64,000 nt of DNA from Tomitella gaofuii (GCF_014126825.1 NZ_CP059900.1:3486954-3550953); one strand, 5' to 3'; shown: positions 47,914-56,565, counted from the stretch's first letter. The notes: generated by a model from the letters alone, not told the origin. Numbers and translations are program-made.

Positions 47914-48650
47914 GGCTGCGCCTCCGGATCGCCGCCGACGGACGCGGCGAACACGGCCGTTTCCTCGGCTATCTTGAGGGCCTGCCCAGGCTCGGCGTTG
48001 ACCAGCACGTCCTCCCGGTCCCACCACATGATCCGCGTCCGGTAACGGGCATCCGGGTAGGGGGTGGCCGCTACCGCGTCGGCGACGATCCCGCCCGACG
48101 AACACCACCGGTCCAGCACGTAGGCGGCGGAGGTGGCCATGACGAAGCGCACGCCCAGCAGCGTCATCGTGTGCACGGCGACGCGTGCCAGCGTGGTGGC
48201 CACGCGGCCCGCGCCGCGGGCGGCCCACGCGGCCTTCATCTCCGCGACGCCGCCCGGAAGACGTGCGGAGATCATCGCGCGCACCCCGTCCAGTCCGGGC
48301 TGCCCGGCCCATTCCACGAGAGCGTGCGAATCCTCGACGCATCGGAACGGGCCTACCGCGCGGACGCCGCCGACCACCGTGCCGGTCCCGTCGACCGCGG
48401 TGAAGAACACGGCGGTGCTGCGGCCGTCGCGCATGCCGTCGATCCCCAGCGCCTTCTCGACGCCGAAGCGCCGGTAGCTCTCGCGTGCCCCGCACAGGTA
48501 CTCGTGCCACAGGCCGGGCTCTGCGGACGGGGTCGCCGCGACGACGGTGCAGCCGCCGTCCTCGTCGGCGAAGGACACGCGCGGCAGCCGCCCATCGCCG
48601 GCGAAACCGGGTCCTGCGGAGAACGCGTCGGCCGATGCGATGAACTCCAT
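47910..48650 (-). CDS. Autoinducer-synthase/FeeM-like N-acyltransferase (GNAT-like)
   Basis: 246 residues. The core YRRFGVEKALGIDGMRDGRSTAVFFTAVDGTGTVVGGVRAVGPF resembles the LuxI/FeeM fold: an Arg-rich lead-in, a D-x-x-D-like segment, a DxxGxVVGGxR beta hairpin, then a longer helical part with VAVHTMTLLGVRFVMATSAAYVLDRWCSSGG. Such enzymes join an acyl chain to an amine to make a diffusible signal or lipid. The donor and acceptor are unknown. It is the first gene of the operon with the ThiF-nitroreductase and c-di-GMP genes. ATG 48650. Confidence 0.6.
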   Translation of the reverse strand: MEFIASADAFSAGPGFAGDGRLPRVSFADEDGGCTVVAATPSAEPGLWHEYLCGARESYRRFGVEKALGIDGMRDGRSTAVFFTAVDGTGTVVGGVRAVGPFRCVEDSHALVEWAGQPGLDGVRAMISARLPGGVAEMKAAWAARGAGRVATTLARVAVHTMTLLGVRFVMATSAAYVLDRWCSSGGIVADAVAATPYPDARYRTRIMWWDREDVLVNAEPGQALKIAEETAVFAASVGGDPEAQP

Positions 48651-48843
48651 GCGCCCACCCCTTCAGGACGTGTCGCGCACTGCGGCACAGCAGCGGATTC
48701 GATGCCCGTCGGCCGCGGCCTGCGGGCACGGCATCCATTGAATAACATTCCACGCCGATTAGCACTCCCTCCCGGATCTCCCGCAATTGGGATACTGTGA
48801 TGGCCACAATCGACCAAGGTCGGGAGATGGGGGTCCGTGCACG

Positions 48844-49263
48844 ATGACGGCTTCTGAACGGCGGCGCCCGCAGCCCACCTCTCCGCTGGGATTCCTCGAG
48901 TCGCTGCCCAGTCTGACGCTGCTGGACCGACTGCACATCCCGATCCTCTCGGTGCACGACGACGGCGACATCATCTACGCCAACCCGGCGGCGGAGGACA
49001 TGCTCGGGTACGGGCGCAATTGGCTGACCAGCTGCAAATCGGGCTCCATCTTCCGCGACGTGGCTGCCGCGCTCACTCCCCCGCCGATGACCTCCTACCT
49101 CCGTCGGCATGCCGACAACATCATCGACTTGGTGCACTGGGACGGCTCCACGGTGCGCGCCATCGTCAGCGGGCCCACCCTCCTGCGCAGCAGCGACCCG
49201 GTGGCACTGGTCTCGCTGCAGAACGTGACGGAACGACTGTGGAACGGGGACCCCACCGTCTGA
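48844..49263 (+). CDS. PAS domain protein
   Basis: 139 residues. A single PAS domain: LLDRLHIPILSVHDDGDIIYANPAAEDMLGYGRNWL, then HADNIIDLVHWDGSTVRAIVSGPTLLRSSDPVALVSLQNVTERLWNG. No effector domain is attached. Divergent from the acyltransferase/c-di-GMP operon with 193 bp between, so it may be a partner input for that system. ATG 48844 is chosen; the upstream open frame starts with TTG. Confidence 0.78.
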   Translation: MTASERRRPQPTSPLGFLESLPSLTLLDRLHIPILSVHDDGDIIYANPAAEDMLGYGRNWLTSCKSGSIFRDVAAALTPPPMTSYLRRHADNIIDLVHWDGSTVRAIVSGPTLLRSSDPVALVSLQNVTERLWNGDPTV

Positions 49264-49526
49264 CGTGCGGCCGGGACTCCGCCGACGCCGCTGTCCACAT
49301 CGCCGCCGGCGCTCCGCACGCGACGCCGCGCGCCGGTTGCGAGATAGCGCCGGCCGAACGGGCGCGCGATACGGCGGTGCGCGCGCGGCGGCGCCCCGTG
49401 ATGGTTTGCAAATCGCTGTACCGGCTAATCCCTTTCCGTAGCATCGGATGCACGGCAGCTCGCCCGGGTGTGATCAGTCAGGTCGGCCGCGGGCGGGGAC
49501 GTCACTACCGCTGGGAGGACCGCCCG

Positions 49527-50198
49527 ATGGGACGCGCGCTGATTCGCCGCAGTCGCCGGAGCCGACGCAGACCTGCCGCACTGGCCGCGTTCGCCGTCAC
49601 CGCAGTGCTGAGCCTCTCGGCGTGCAGCGCCGGGCAGATCACCCAGACCCAGCCGGAGTTCGGCGACGAGGTCGGGATCGGCCAGGACTCGGCCGCGCAG
49701 GGGATCACCAAGAGGATGGTCAACGACGACATCACGCTGAGCAACGTGCAGCTTCTGCTGGCCACCGACCAGGCTCTGGACGATCTCAACCCTTATCACC
49801 TGGTGTTCAACGCCGCCAACGCGAGCCCCGCCGCCGACTACCGGCTGGAGTCCATCGCGATCAACGGCACGCCGGTCACCATCGACGGCGGTTCGGCGCT
49901 GCTGTGCGCACGCGGATCACTGTCGACGCCGACCGCGCGGCAGATCGCGGGCATCACGCCCACCGGGCTGCCCGCCGCCGGGGTCCCTGTGCAACCGGTG
50001 GACAGCTCGTGCAGCGCACCGGCCGGCACCGTGCTCGAGTCCCTGTCGCGCATCGACATCGACCCCATCACCCTCCCGGGCAAGCACCGCCCCGGAACCA
50101 GCGTCGACGCGACCTTCCAGTTCGCCGACATGCCCCCGATGACCTTCCCGGTGCCGGTGACCGTGCCGGGCTGCTGGGACCGCGACGACGCACGCTGA
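49527..50198 (+). CDS. LpqE-like lipoprotein
   Basis: 223 residues. Basic N-terminus (RRSRRSRRRPAALAAFA), hydrophobic core and lipobox LSLSAC (lipid-modified Cys near residue 32), followed by SAGQITQTQPEF, DITLSNVQLLLA, GTPVTIDGG, and a C-terminal immunoglobulin-like strand set with Cys in TVPGCWDRDD. This is close to mycobacterial LpqE-type lipoproteins of unknown function. GGGAGG precedes ATG 49527. A small basic protein follows 36 bases later. Confidence 0.82.
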   Translation: MGRALIRRSRRSRRRPAALAAFAVTAVLSLSACSAGQITQTQPEFGDEVGIGQDSAAQGITKRMVNDDITLSNVQLLLATDQALDDLNPYHLVFNAANASPAADYRLESIAINGTPVTIDGGSALLCARGSLSTPTARQIAGITPTGLPAAGVPVQPVDSSCSAPAGTVLESLSRIDIDPITLPGKHRPGTSVDATFQFADMPPMTFPVPVTVPGCWDRDDAR

Positions 50199-50233
50199 GC
50201 GGCGCGCGCATCAATCGAGATGAGGTGGACGCG

Positions 50234-50371
50234 ATGTCCGGACCCGCGCGCCGAGGCGGAGGCGCGATCAGCGCCGTACTCGACACGATCATCAATGTGA
50301 TCACCTTGCCGTTCCGCATACTCAAGCAACTCTTCGGTGCAGGCGGCAGAGGCGGTGCCGGACCACGATGA
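50234..50371 (+). CDS. Small amphipathic protein with LPFRILKQLFG motif
   Basis: 45 residues: MSGPARRGGGAISAVLDTI, then INVITLPFRILKQLFGAG and a Gly/Arg tail. The pattern of a hydrophobic/amphipathic helix with LPFRxLxxLFG and a Gly-Arg end recurs in small actinobacterial membrane-linked proteins. GAGATGAGG gives a modest ribosome site. It follows the LpqE-like gene closely and may be co-expressed. Function unknown. Confidence 0.55.
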   Translation: MSGPARRGGGAISAVLDTIINVITLPFRILKQLFGAGGRGGAGPR

Positions 50372-50399
50372 TCGATGATCGGGCCCGTCCGGCGCTCGT

Positions 50400-51314
50400 T
50401 CAGCGGCGGCTCCGTCGCATGTGAGCCGCGGCCTGCCCCGGTGCGCCTCGACGCGCGGCCCATTGTCCTGCGGAGTCGGTGACCGGCGGCGCGGCGCGCG
50501 GGGACGTACCGAGAACCGGCAACGCCTCGTCGAGCCGCAGGCGGCCGATGACCCGCCACAGCGCGCGCGGGCAGTCGGCGAGCCACAGCGAGGCGCCGTT
50601 CTCGGCGAGCCGCCTGCTGTGCTCGAGCAACAGCTCGAGGCCGCGGGCACTGCAAAACTGCAGCCCGGCCAAGTGCACGATCGTGTCACGCGCGGGAAGC
50701 CACGAAAGCTGCAGCGCGAACGCCGCCGCATTGGCCGAGTCGATATCGCCGCAGACCTCGACGACGAGCGGTGCGCCGTCCCGGCTGCCGGTGTCTCCGT
50801 CGCCGTCGCCGTCGTTACCGTCGCAGTCGCCGCCGTCAGCGTGGCTCCGCAGCAAGGCGGCGGCGCGGCCGGCGAACACGGCGGTGATCGTCTCGTCGCC
50901 GTCGGTGAATGCTCCCGCGTCGGTGGCGTACAAGCTCAGAGTCCCGAGTGCGGGGTCCTCCTCGGACAGTCCCACCGCGAGGATGCTGCCGATACCGGAC
51001 CGGCGGGCGGCGGAGGTGAACTCGGGCCACCGTCCGTCCGCCGCAGTATCAGCGATGGTGATGGTGCGCGAACCGCCCGATACGAGCGGCCACGGCCGGT
51101 GCCGCGCCGTCTGCGACCGGACGAGGCCGTCGATCACCGAGTCGGTCGCGCCGTAACTCCGCACCTCCGCGTGATGCGTCGAACCTGTGATGCCCGCGTA
51201 GGCCGCGACGGGGACCGCAGCCTTGGCAGCGGCGACGAGCTGTCCTATGGCCGAGGCGAATTCGTCCTCACCGCCGGATGTGTAGCAGGACCGGATACGG
51301 GTATGCATCGGCAT
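50400..51314 (-). CDS. GAF-STAS domain protein
   Basis: 304 residues. N-terminal GAF domain with SGIGSILAVGLSEEDPALGTLSLYATDAGAF, a polar Asp/Gly linker (DGNDGDGDGD), then a STAS-type domain LVVEVCGDIDSANAAAFALQLSWLPARDTIVHLAGLQFCSARGLELLLEHSR, of the anti-sigma-factor-antagonist kind; Ser in FCSARG is at the usual phosphorylation position. ATG 51314 follows GGAAGG. Divergent from two GAF-ANTAR genes. Likely part of stress or light/redox signalling; no sigma factor adjoins. Confidence 0.8.
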   Translation of the reverse strand: MPMHTRIRSCYTSGGEDEFASAIGQLVAAAKAAVPVAAYAGITGSTHHAEVRSYGATDSVIDGLVRSQTARHRPWPLVSGGSRTITIADTAADGRWPEFTSAARRSGIGSILAVGLSEEDPALGTLSLYATDAGAFTDGDETITAVFAGRAAALLRSHADGGDCDGNDGDGDGDTGSRDGAPLVVEVCGDIDSANAAAFALQLSWLPARDTIVHLAGLQFCSARGLELLLEHSRRLAENGASLWLADCPRALWRVIGRLRLDEALPVLGTSPRAAPPVTDSAGQWAARRGAPGQAAAHMRRSRR

Positions 51315-51535
51315 GGGAAACCTTCCGGTTGCCGCACTCATCTGGTCGACTACCGGGGTCCGGGGTAGTTGCCTCCATGCTGCCAGCAACGGCGTGTCCT
51401 GTCAGCCGATTGCGATCGTGACGTCCGCACAACGCACTCGTCGAGCATCCCGCACGCGATGCCGACGCTCCGGTAGCGTTGGTCCGATGCGGCCGTGGCC
51501 TGCGAAGGCCGCGGGAATACACACGCCCTTGTCGG

Positions 51536-52333
51536 ATGGAGACTGCTGATGCGCACAGGCTCGCCGGCTCTGCGGGCGTGTTCACGGTGACTCTTCCAGG
51601 CCCCGACGGCGACGAACCGCACCCGGATCGTGCAGGCATCGCGGAGGTGCGCGCGGCTATGGCCGCCGAGCTGCGCAGCGGCGCGGGCGGGACCGGGCCG
51701 CTCGCGGTGGTCTGCGACGCCTGCGCGCGGCTGTTGCCCGTCGACGGCGCCTCGGTTTCCGCCGGCGGCGGGATAGTCGGCGGAGGCATGCGCGAGGTGC
51801 TGTACGCCAGTGATGAGACGGCGGCGGCGATCGAGTCCGTGCACGACACCCTCGGCGAAGGACCCGCGATCGAGGCGTTCACCGAGCGCCGGCCGGTGCT
51901 GGTTGCGGACCTGTCCGCCGACGCCGCACGCGGCTGGCCGGTGTTCGCCGCCGAGATCGCCCGCCGCCCCGTGGGCGCGGTCTTCGCGTTTCCGCTGCAC
52001 AGCGGCGCCGCAATAGCGGGCACGATGAGCCTGTACCGGCGCAGCCCCGGCTGGTTGACCCCGGCCGATCTCGCCACCACTTTGCGGCTGGTGGATCTGG
52101 CCACCGCGGCCCTGCTCGCAATAGCATTGGGAGATGAGCGCCTCGAAGACCTGTCATTGCCGCGGGCGGTGGTGCACCAGGCCGCCGGCATGCTCGTGTC
52201 CGCGCACCGCATCGGTGTCGACGAGGCGATGGCGCGCATGCGCGGACACGCCTTCGCCGCCGGCATCGACATCGCCGACGTCGCCGCCGAGATCACCACC
52301 GGACGCCTGCCGCCGGAGGCCATCACGCAGTGA
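51536..52333 (+). CDS. GAF-ANTAR domain RNA-binding protein
   Basis: 265 residues. GAF domain (about 60-180: GPLAVVCDACARLLPVDGASVS, HDTLGEGPAIEAFTERRPVLVADLS, IAGTMSLYRR) and ANTAR domain at the end (RAVVHQAAGMLVSAHRIGVDEAMARMRGHAFAAG). ANTAR proteins bind paired hexaloop hairpins in nascent RNA and prevent termination. The start is uncertain: ATG 51536 and GTG 51578 are both possible, with no clear Shine-Dalgarno. Followed immediately by a second GAF-ANTAR gene. Confidence 0.82.
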   Translation: METADAHRLAGSAGVFTVTLPGPDGDEPHPDRAGIAEVRAAMAAELRSGAGGTGPLAVVCDACARLLPVDGASVSAGGGIVGGGMREVLYASDETAAAIESVHDTLGEGPAIEAFTERRPVLVADLSADAARGWPVFAAEIARRPVGAVFAFPLHSGAAIAGTMSLYRRSPGWLTPADLATTLRLVDLATAALLAIALGDERLEDLSLPRAVVHQAAGMLVSAHRIGVDEAMARMRGHAFAAGIDIADVAAEITTGRLPPEAITQ

Positions 52334-52386
52334 CCCGACACGCTCCCCGTACCGTTCGCCGTCGATCGTCAACGTCAGGACCCGCC

Positions 52387-53142
52387 ATGGACATCCCCTC
52401 ACCGCGCGGCCGCGAGTCGCGCCTCGTCGACGCATTCGTCGAGATGGCCGACACGCTCGTCGACGACTTCGACACAGTCGAACTACTGCACCGGCTCACC
52501 GAATACTGCGTCGAACTGCTCGGCGTCGCCGAGGCCGGGATGCTGCTCGCCGACCAACGCGGCAGCCTGCAACTGGTGGCATCGTCGGCCGAGCGCACCG
52601 AACTGCTCGAATTGTTCCAGCTGCAGGTCAACGAGGGGCCGTGCGTGGACTGCTTCCGCACCGGAAGCCCGGTGTCCGTGGCCGACCTGGCGGCGACCGC
52701 CGGCCGCTGGCCGACATTCACCCCGGAAGCACTCAGAGTCGGATACTGCAGCGTGCACACCGTGCCGTTGCGGCTGCGCGACCAGACCATCGGGGCGTTG
52801 AACCTCTTCGGCACGACCCCCGGCACATTGTCCGAGGCGGACCAGCATGTGGCCCGCGCGCTGGCGGAGACCGCCACGATCGGGATCCTGTCCGAGCGGG
52901 CCATCCGGCACGGGGAGGTGCTCACCGAGCAGCTCCAGACGGCGCTCAACAGCCGGGTGATCATCGAGCAGGCCAAGGGTGTGCTCGCCCACGCCGGGGA
53001 TCTGCCCATCGACGAGACGTTCGCCGTGCTGCGCGACTACGGCCGCGCCCGTCGGACACGGCTGACCGACATCGCGCGGCAGCTCGTCACCGGCGCCCTG
53101 GACACCGCGGCGGTCCTGGACGCCGGCGAGCACGCACGCTGA
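52387..53142 (+). CDS. GAF-ANTAR domain RNA-binding protein
   Basis: 251 residues. GAF domain (DTVELLHRLTEYCVELLGVAEAGMLLAD, QVNEGPCVDCFRTGSPVSVADL, IGALNLFGTTPG) and C-terminal ANTAR (SRVIIEQAKGVLAHAGDLPIDETFAVLRDYGRARR). The two cysteines in PCVDCF are common in this subfamily. ATG 52387 with AGGA is chosen; a GTG at 52330 overlapping the previous stop (GTGA) is possible and would indicate coupling. Same target RNA type as its neighbour may be shared. Confidence 0.85.
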   Translation: MDIPSPRGRESRLVDAFVEMADTLVDDFDTVELLHRLTEYCVELLGVAEAGMLLADQRGSLQLVASSAERTELLELFQLQVNEGPCVDCFRTGSPVSVADLAATAGRWPTFTPEALRVGYCSVHTVPLRLRDQTIGALNLFGTTPGTLSEADQHVARALAETATIGILSERAIRHGEVLTEQLQTALNSRVIIEQAKGVLAHAGDLPIDETFAVLRDYGRARRTRLTDIARQLVTGALDTAAVLDAGEHAR

Positions 53143-53205
53143 GCCGGATCCTCCGACCCGCGTCTCCGACCGTCGCACTGCGGCTGCTGCTAGCATTCGC
53201 AGCAT

Positions 53206-53415
53206 TGCTGGTCTGCCCGGTTCGGAAAGCTCCGAGCGCCGGGCGGGGCAAGAGGGAATCCGGTGTGAATCCGGAACTGGCCCGCAGCGGTATACGGGAA
53301 CGACCGTCGTCAACAGCACTGGGAGCGCACACGCGTCCGGCGTGATGCCACTGGGAAGCGGCGACCATTAGGCCGTGCGTCAGCACACGCCCGTGAGTCC
53401 GAAGACCTGCCAGCA
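53206..53415 (+). promoter_or_regulatory. Cobalamin riboswitch
   Basis: The conserved core is plain: AAGAGGGAATCCGGTGTGAA and the rest of the P3-P6 segment with CCGCAGCGGTATACGG, then the B12 box GCCACTG (53347-53353) followed by GGAAGCGGCGA, and the closing GTGAGTCCGAAGACC. The P1 stem is TGCTGG (53206-53211) with CCAGCA (53410-53415). It controls the ABC importer that starts at 53545; binding of adenosyl- or other cobalamin is expected to repress it. Confidence 0.95.
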
Positions 53416-53440
53416 CACCGCGCGGAGACCGCGTGCGGTG
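53416..53440 (+). promoter_or_regulatory. Hairpin directly after the riboswitch (expression platform)
   Basis: CACCGC (53416-53421) pairs with GCGGTG (53435-53440) and inner GCGG with CCGC. It abuts the aptamer's P1, so it could act as a terminator or as a ribosome-site-masking stem for the downstream gene. Confidence 0.5.
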
Positions 53441-53544
53441 ACCGACGGCGTCGAGGAGCACGCCGGGTCCGCCTCGCCGGCAGCCGTTGTGCGCCGGCGC
53501 GCCGCCCCGTGCCCTCACGCCTGGACCAGGCGAGGACACCGACG

Positions 53545-54639
53545 ATGCTGGACACGGCACCATCCGCGCGCCGCCGCGGCGGCGTGACGCGCGGCTTCAC
53601 AGCTCCTGCAATGCGCACTGCGGCCTGGGTGGCCGCCCTCACCGTGGTGCTCGCGGCGTCCGCGGTGGCGGCGGTGGGCATGGGCACCGTGCCCATCAGC
53701 TGGTCCGAGACCCTCCACTACCTGCACGCCTTCGTCACCGGCGACATCATCACGGCCGACGAGGTGACCCGGTACCGCATCATCGCCGACACCCGTCTGC
53801 CGCGCGTCCTGCTGGCGATCGTCGTCGGCGCGGGCCTGTCCATGGTGGGCGTGGCGGTGCAGGCGATGGTGCGCAATGCGCTCGCCGACCCGTTCGTCCT
53901 GGGCATCTCGTCCGGCGCCGCGGTGGGGGCCACCTCGGTGATCCTGTTCGGCACGCTCGCCGTGCTGGGAGCCGCGGCCGTCTCGCTGGCCGCGTTCGCC
54001 GGGGCCCTCGTCGCCACCGTCCTCGTCTACGTCGCGGCCCGCACCCGCGAGGGCCTGTCGCCGCTGCGCCTCGTCCTCACCGGCACCGCCATGGCCTACG
54101 GGTTCTCCGCCGTCACCACGGTGATGATCTTCGTGTCCCCCCGCGGCGAGGACGCCAAGTCGGTGATGTTCTGGCTGCTGGGCAGCCTGGCGTCGGCCCG
54201 CTGGTCGTCCCTGCCGATCGCCGCCGCGGTGACGGTGTGCGGCGGCCTGCTCCTGGCCGTGTGGTCGCCCAAGCTCAACGCGCTGGTCATGGGCGACGAC
54301 GTCGCGAGCGGCCTCGGCCTGCACGCACAGCGCTTCCGCGTGTACTTGTTCGTGGTGTGCGCGGCGATGACCGGGACGCTGGTCGCGATCGTGGGGGCCA
54401 TCGGTTTCGTCGGCCTCGTCGTGCCCCACGTGACGCGCATGCTCGTCGGCGCCGACCACACCCGCGTCCTCGCCGTCGCCCCGGTCCTGGGCGCGGTGTT
54501 CATGGTGTGGGCGGACGTGCTCAGCCGCACCGTCGTCGCCCCCGCGGAGCTGCCCATCGGCGCCATCACCGCGTTCGTCGGCGTGCCCACGTTCATCCTG
54601 CTCATGCGCGCCCGCCGCTACACGTTCGGCGGCACATGA
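53545..54639 (+). CDS. FecCD/BtuC-type ABC transporter permease
   Basis: 364 residues, ten-helix BtuC-type permease. ISWSETLHYLH, TRLPRVLLAIVVGAGLSMVGVAVQAMVRNALADPFVLGISSGAAVGA is the family signature, and GAIGFVGLVVPHVTRMLVGADHTRVLAVAPVLGAVFMVWADVLSRTVVAPAELPIGAITAFVGVPTFILLM closes it. Similar permeases carry siderophores or cobalamin; the riboswitch upstream favours cobalamin or a corrinoid. ATG 53545 with GAGGACACC upstream. Confidence 0.92.
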   Translation: MLDTAPSARRRGGVTRGFTAPAMRTAAWVAALTVVLAASAVAAVGMGTVPISWSETLHYLHAFVTGDIITADEVTRYRIIADTRLPRVLLAIVVGAGLSMVGVAVQAMVRNALADPFVLGISSGAAVGATSVILFGTLAVLGAAAVSLAAFAGALVATVLVYVAARTREGLSPLRLVLTGTAMAYGFSAVTTVMIFVSPRGEDAKSVMFWLLGSLASARWSSLPIAAAVTVCGGLLLAVWSPKLNALVMGDDVASGLGLHAQRFRVYLFVVCAAMTGTLVAIVGAIGFVGLVVPHVTRMLVGADHTRVLAVAPVLGAVFMVWADVLSRTVVAPAELPIGAITAFVGVPTFILLMRARRYTFGGT

Positions 54640-54683
54640 TCCGGCCCGCACCCCGCCGAGACCCATCATGGAAGGACGGCCGC

Positions 54684-55508
54684 ATGGATCTGACCATCGA
54701 GGACCTCACCGTGGAGGTCTCCGCGAAGACACTGGTCCGCGACGTCGGCCTGAGCGCGCGCCACGGCGAGGTGGTCGGCCTCGTCGGGCCCAACGGCAGC
54801 GGCAAGTCGACGATCCTCAAGTGCTGCTACCGCGCGCTGCGCCCCACCGCGGGCCGGATCCTGCTGGGCGATGCGGACTTGCGGGGCATGACGATGCGGG
54901 AGAGCGCGCTGCGCCTGGCAGCCCTGAGCCAGCAGTCGAGCGTGGAGTTCGGCTTCACCGTCGACGAGGTGGTGGCCACCGGGCGCCTGCCGCACACCGG
55001 GCTGCTGGGCCGCGACGCGGCGGACGCACGCCAGGTCATCGTGGACGCGCTGCGCACCGCCGGCGCCGGGCACCTGTCCGGGCGGCCGTTCCTCGAGCTG
55101 TCCGGCGGGGAACGCCAGCGGGTGCTCATCGCCCGGGCCCTGGCCCAGCAGCCGCGGGTGCTCATCCTCGACGAGCCGACCAACCACCTGGACGTCAAGC
55201 ACCAGATCGACGTGCTGCGCAGGGTGCGCGAGCTGGGGATCACCGTCGTGACCGCGCTGCACGACCTCAACCTGGCCGCGATGTTCTGCGACCGGATCCA
55301 CGTGCTGGACCGGGGCGCCATCGTCGCGGCGGGCACCCCGCGCCAGGTGGTGACACCCGGCCTGGTGCGCGCCGTGTTCGGCGTGGACGCGCACGTGGTG
55401 GCGCACCCGGAGACCGGCGTTCCGCAGCTGCTCTATTCGCCCGACACCGCCCGCGACAGCGCCTTTCCGGCCGCCGTCACCACCGTGGAGGAGACCACAC
55501 CCGCATGA
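54684..55508 (+). CDS. ABC transporter ATP-binding protein (BtuD-type)
   Basis: 274 residues. Walker A VGPNGSGKSTIL, Q-loop region LAALSQQSSVEFGF, ABC signature ELSGGERQRVLIARAL, Walker B LILDEPTNHLD and His switch VTALHDLNLAAMFC. GGAAGGACGG precedes ATG 54684, 44 bases after the permease gene. Partner of the permease and the binding lipoprotein. Confidence 0.94.
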   Translation: MDLTIEDLTVEVSAKTLVRDVGLSARHGEVVGLVGPNGSGKSTILKCCYRALRPTAGRILLGDADLRGMTMRESALRLAALSQQSSVEFGFTVDEVVATGRLPHTGLLGRDAADARQVIVDALRTAGAGHLSGRPFLELSGGERQRVLIARALAQQPRVLILDEPTNHLDVKHQIDVLRRVRELGITVVTALHDLNLAAMFCDRIHVLDRGAIVAAGTPRQVVTPGLVRAVFGVDAHVVAHPETGVPQLLYSPDTARDSAFPAAVTTVEETTPA

Positions 55509-56515
55509 GAATCCGACGCTCCGTCCCCGCCGCCGCCCTCGCCGCGGCCGCCGCCCTGCTCGCCGGCTGCGGCGCACAGGTCCAGCCCGCCGCGGACGCG
55601 GCCACCCCCGGGTACCCGGTGACGGTCACCAACTGCGGCGTGGAGCGCACCTTCGACGCTCCTCCGCAGCGTGTGGTGGTCAACGACATCAACATGACCG
55701 AGATGATGTTCGCGCTGGGCCTCCAGGACCATATGGCCGGCTACATCCTCAGCGCGTCGAAGGTGGACAACACCGCGGTGTCGCCGTGGAAGGACGCGTT
55801 CTCCGCCACGCCGCAACTGGGCACCAAGATCAACAAGGAGCTCGTGCAGGGCGCGGAGGCCGACCTCGTGTTCGCCGGCTGGAACTACGGCTTCACCGAT
55901 TCGAGCGGCGTCACCCCGCAGGCGCTGGCGAACGTCGGCATCGCCAGCTACGTGCTCACCGAATCGTGCCGCCAGGGTGACAGCTCGGCCCGCGGAATCA
56001 TGGACCCCATCGACGCCCTCTACACCGACATCACCAACCTGGGCCGGATCTTCGGCGTCGAGGAGCGGGCGCGCGAGCTCGTCGACGGCTACAAGCAGAC
56101 CATCGCCGACGCGCAGGCGACCATCCCGGCCGACGAGCCCGCGCCGCGGGTGTTCCTCTACGACGGCGGCACCGACCAGCCGCTGACCGTGGGCGCCAAC
56201 GCGGCGGCGAACGACGTGATCACCCGGGCCGGGGGCGTGAACATCTTCGGCGAGCTCGACGACAGCTGGACCTCGGTCAGCTTTGCGGCGGCCGCCGACC
56301 GCGACCCCCAGGTGATCCTCATCAACGACTACGGCAACACGACGGTGGACGCCAAGGAGGAGTTCCTGCGCCGCCACCCGCTCATGTCCACCACCACCGC
56401 GGTGCGCGAGGGCAACTTCTACGCGCTCACCTACCCGCAGCTCACCGAGGGGCCGCAGAACCCGCGGGCCATCGCCGATTTCGCGGCGTACCTGGGGAGC
56501 CTCGACGCGTCCTGA
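55505..56515 (+). CDS. Corrinoid/siderophore-type ABC substrate-binding lipoprotein (BtuF-like)
   Basis: 336 residues. Signal with lipobox LLAGC (RIRRSVPAAALAAAAALLAGC), then a class III binding-protein fold: TNCGVERTFDAPPQRVVV, LGLQDHMAGYI, ADLVFAGWNYGF, NLGRIFGVEERARELVDGY, RVFLYDGG, FGELDDSWTSVSF and LINDYGNT. The start overlaps the ATPase stop by four bases (ATGA). Its ligand is probably cobalamin because of the operon's riboswitch, though the family also binds ferric siderophores. Confidence 0.9.
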   Translation: MRIRRSVPAAALAAAAALLAGCGAQVQPAADAATPGYPVTVTNCGVERTFDAPPQRVVVNDINMTEMMFALGLQDHMAGYILSASKVDNTAVSPWKDAFSATPQLGTKINKELVQGAEADLVFAGWNYGFTDSSGVTPQALANVGIASYVLTESCRQGDSSARGIMDPIDALYTDITNLGRIFGVEERARELVDGYKQTIADAQATIPADEPAPRVFLYDGGTDQPLTVGANAAANDVITRAGGVNIFGELDDSWTSVSFAAAADRDPQVILINDYGNTTVDAKEEFLRRHPLMSTTTAVREGNFYALTYPQLTEGPQNPRAIADFAAYLGSLDAS

Positions 56516-56565
56516 GCCGGGGCGTGGCGGCTGTGGCGCGCCGGGCCCGGTCCCGCCGCGCCGAC

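Noticed and set aside
45697-49137. 1146-residue frame covering the ThiF-nitroreductase gene and beyond
   Set aside because: The part upstream of GTG 47913 is antisense/out of frame to the acyltransferase gene. The GTG has GGAGG and a four-base overlap, which fixes the true start.
53545-56515. Siderophore uptake system
   Set aside because: The family fits, but the upstream cobalamin riboswitch makes a corrinoid the better ligand; no iron box is seen at this operon.
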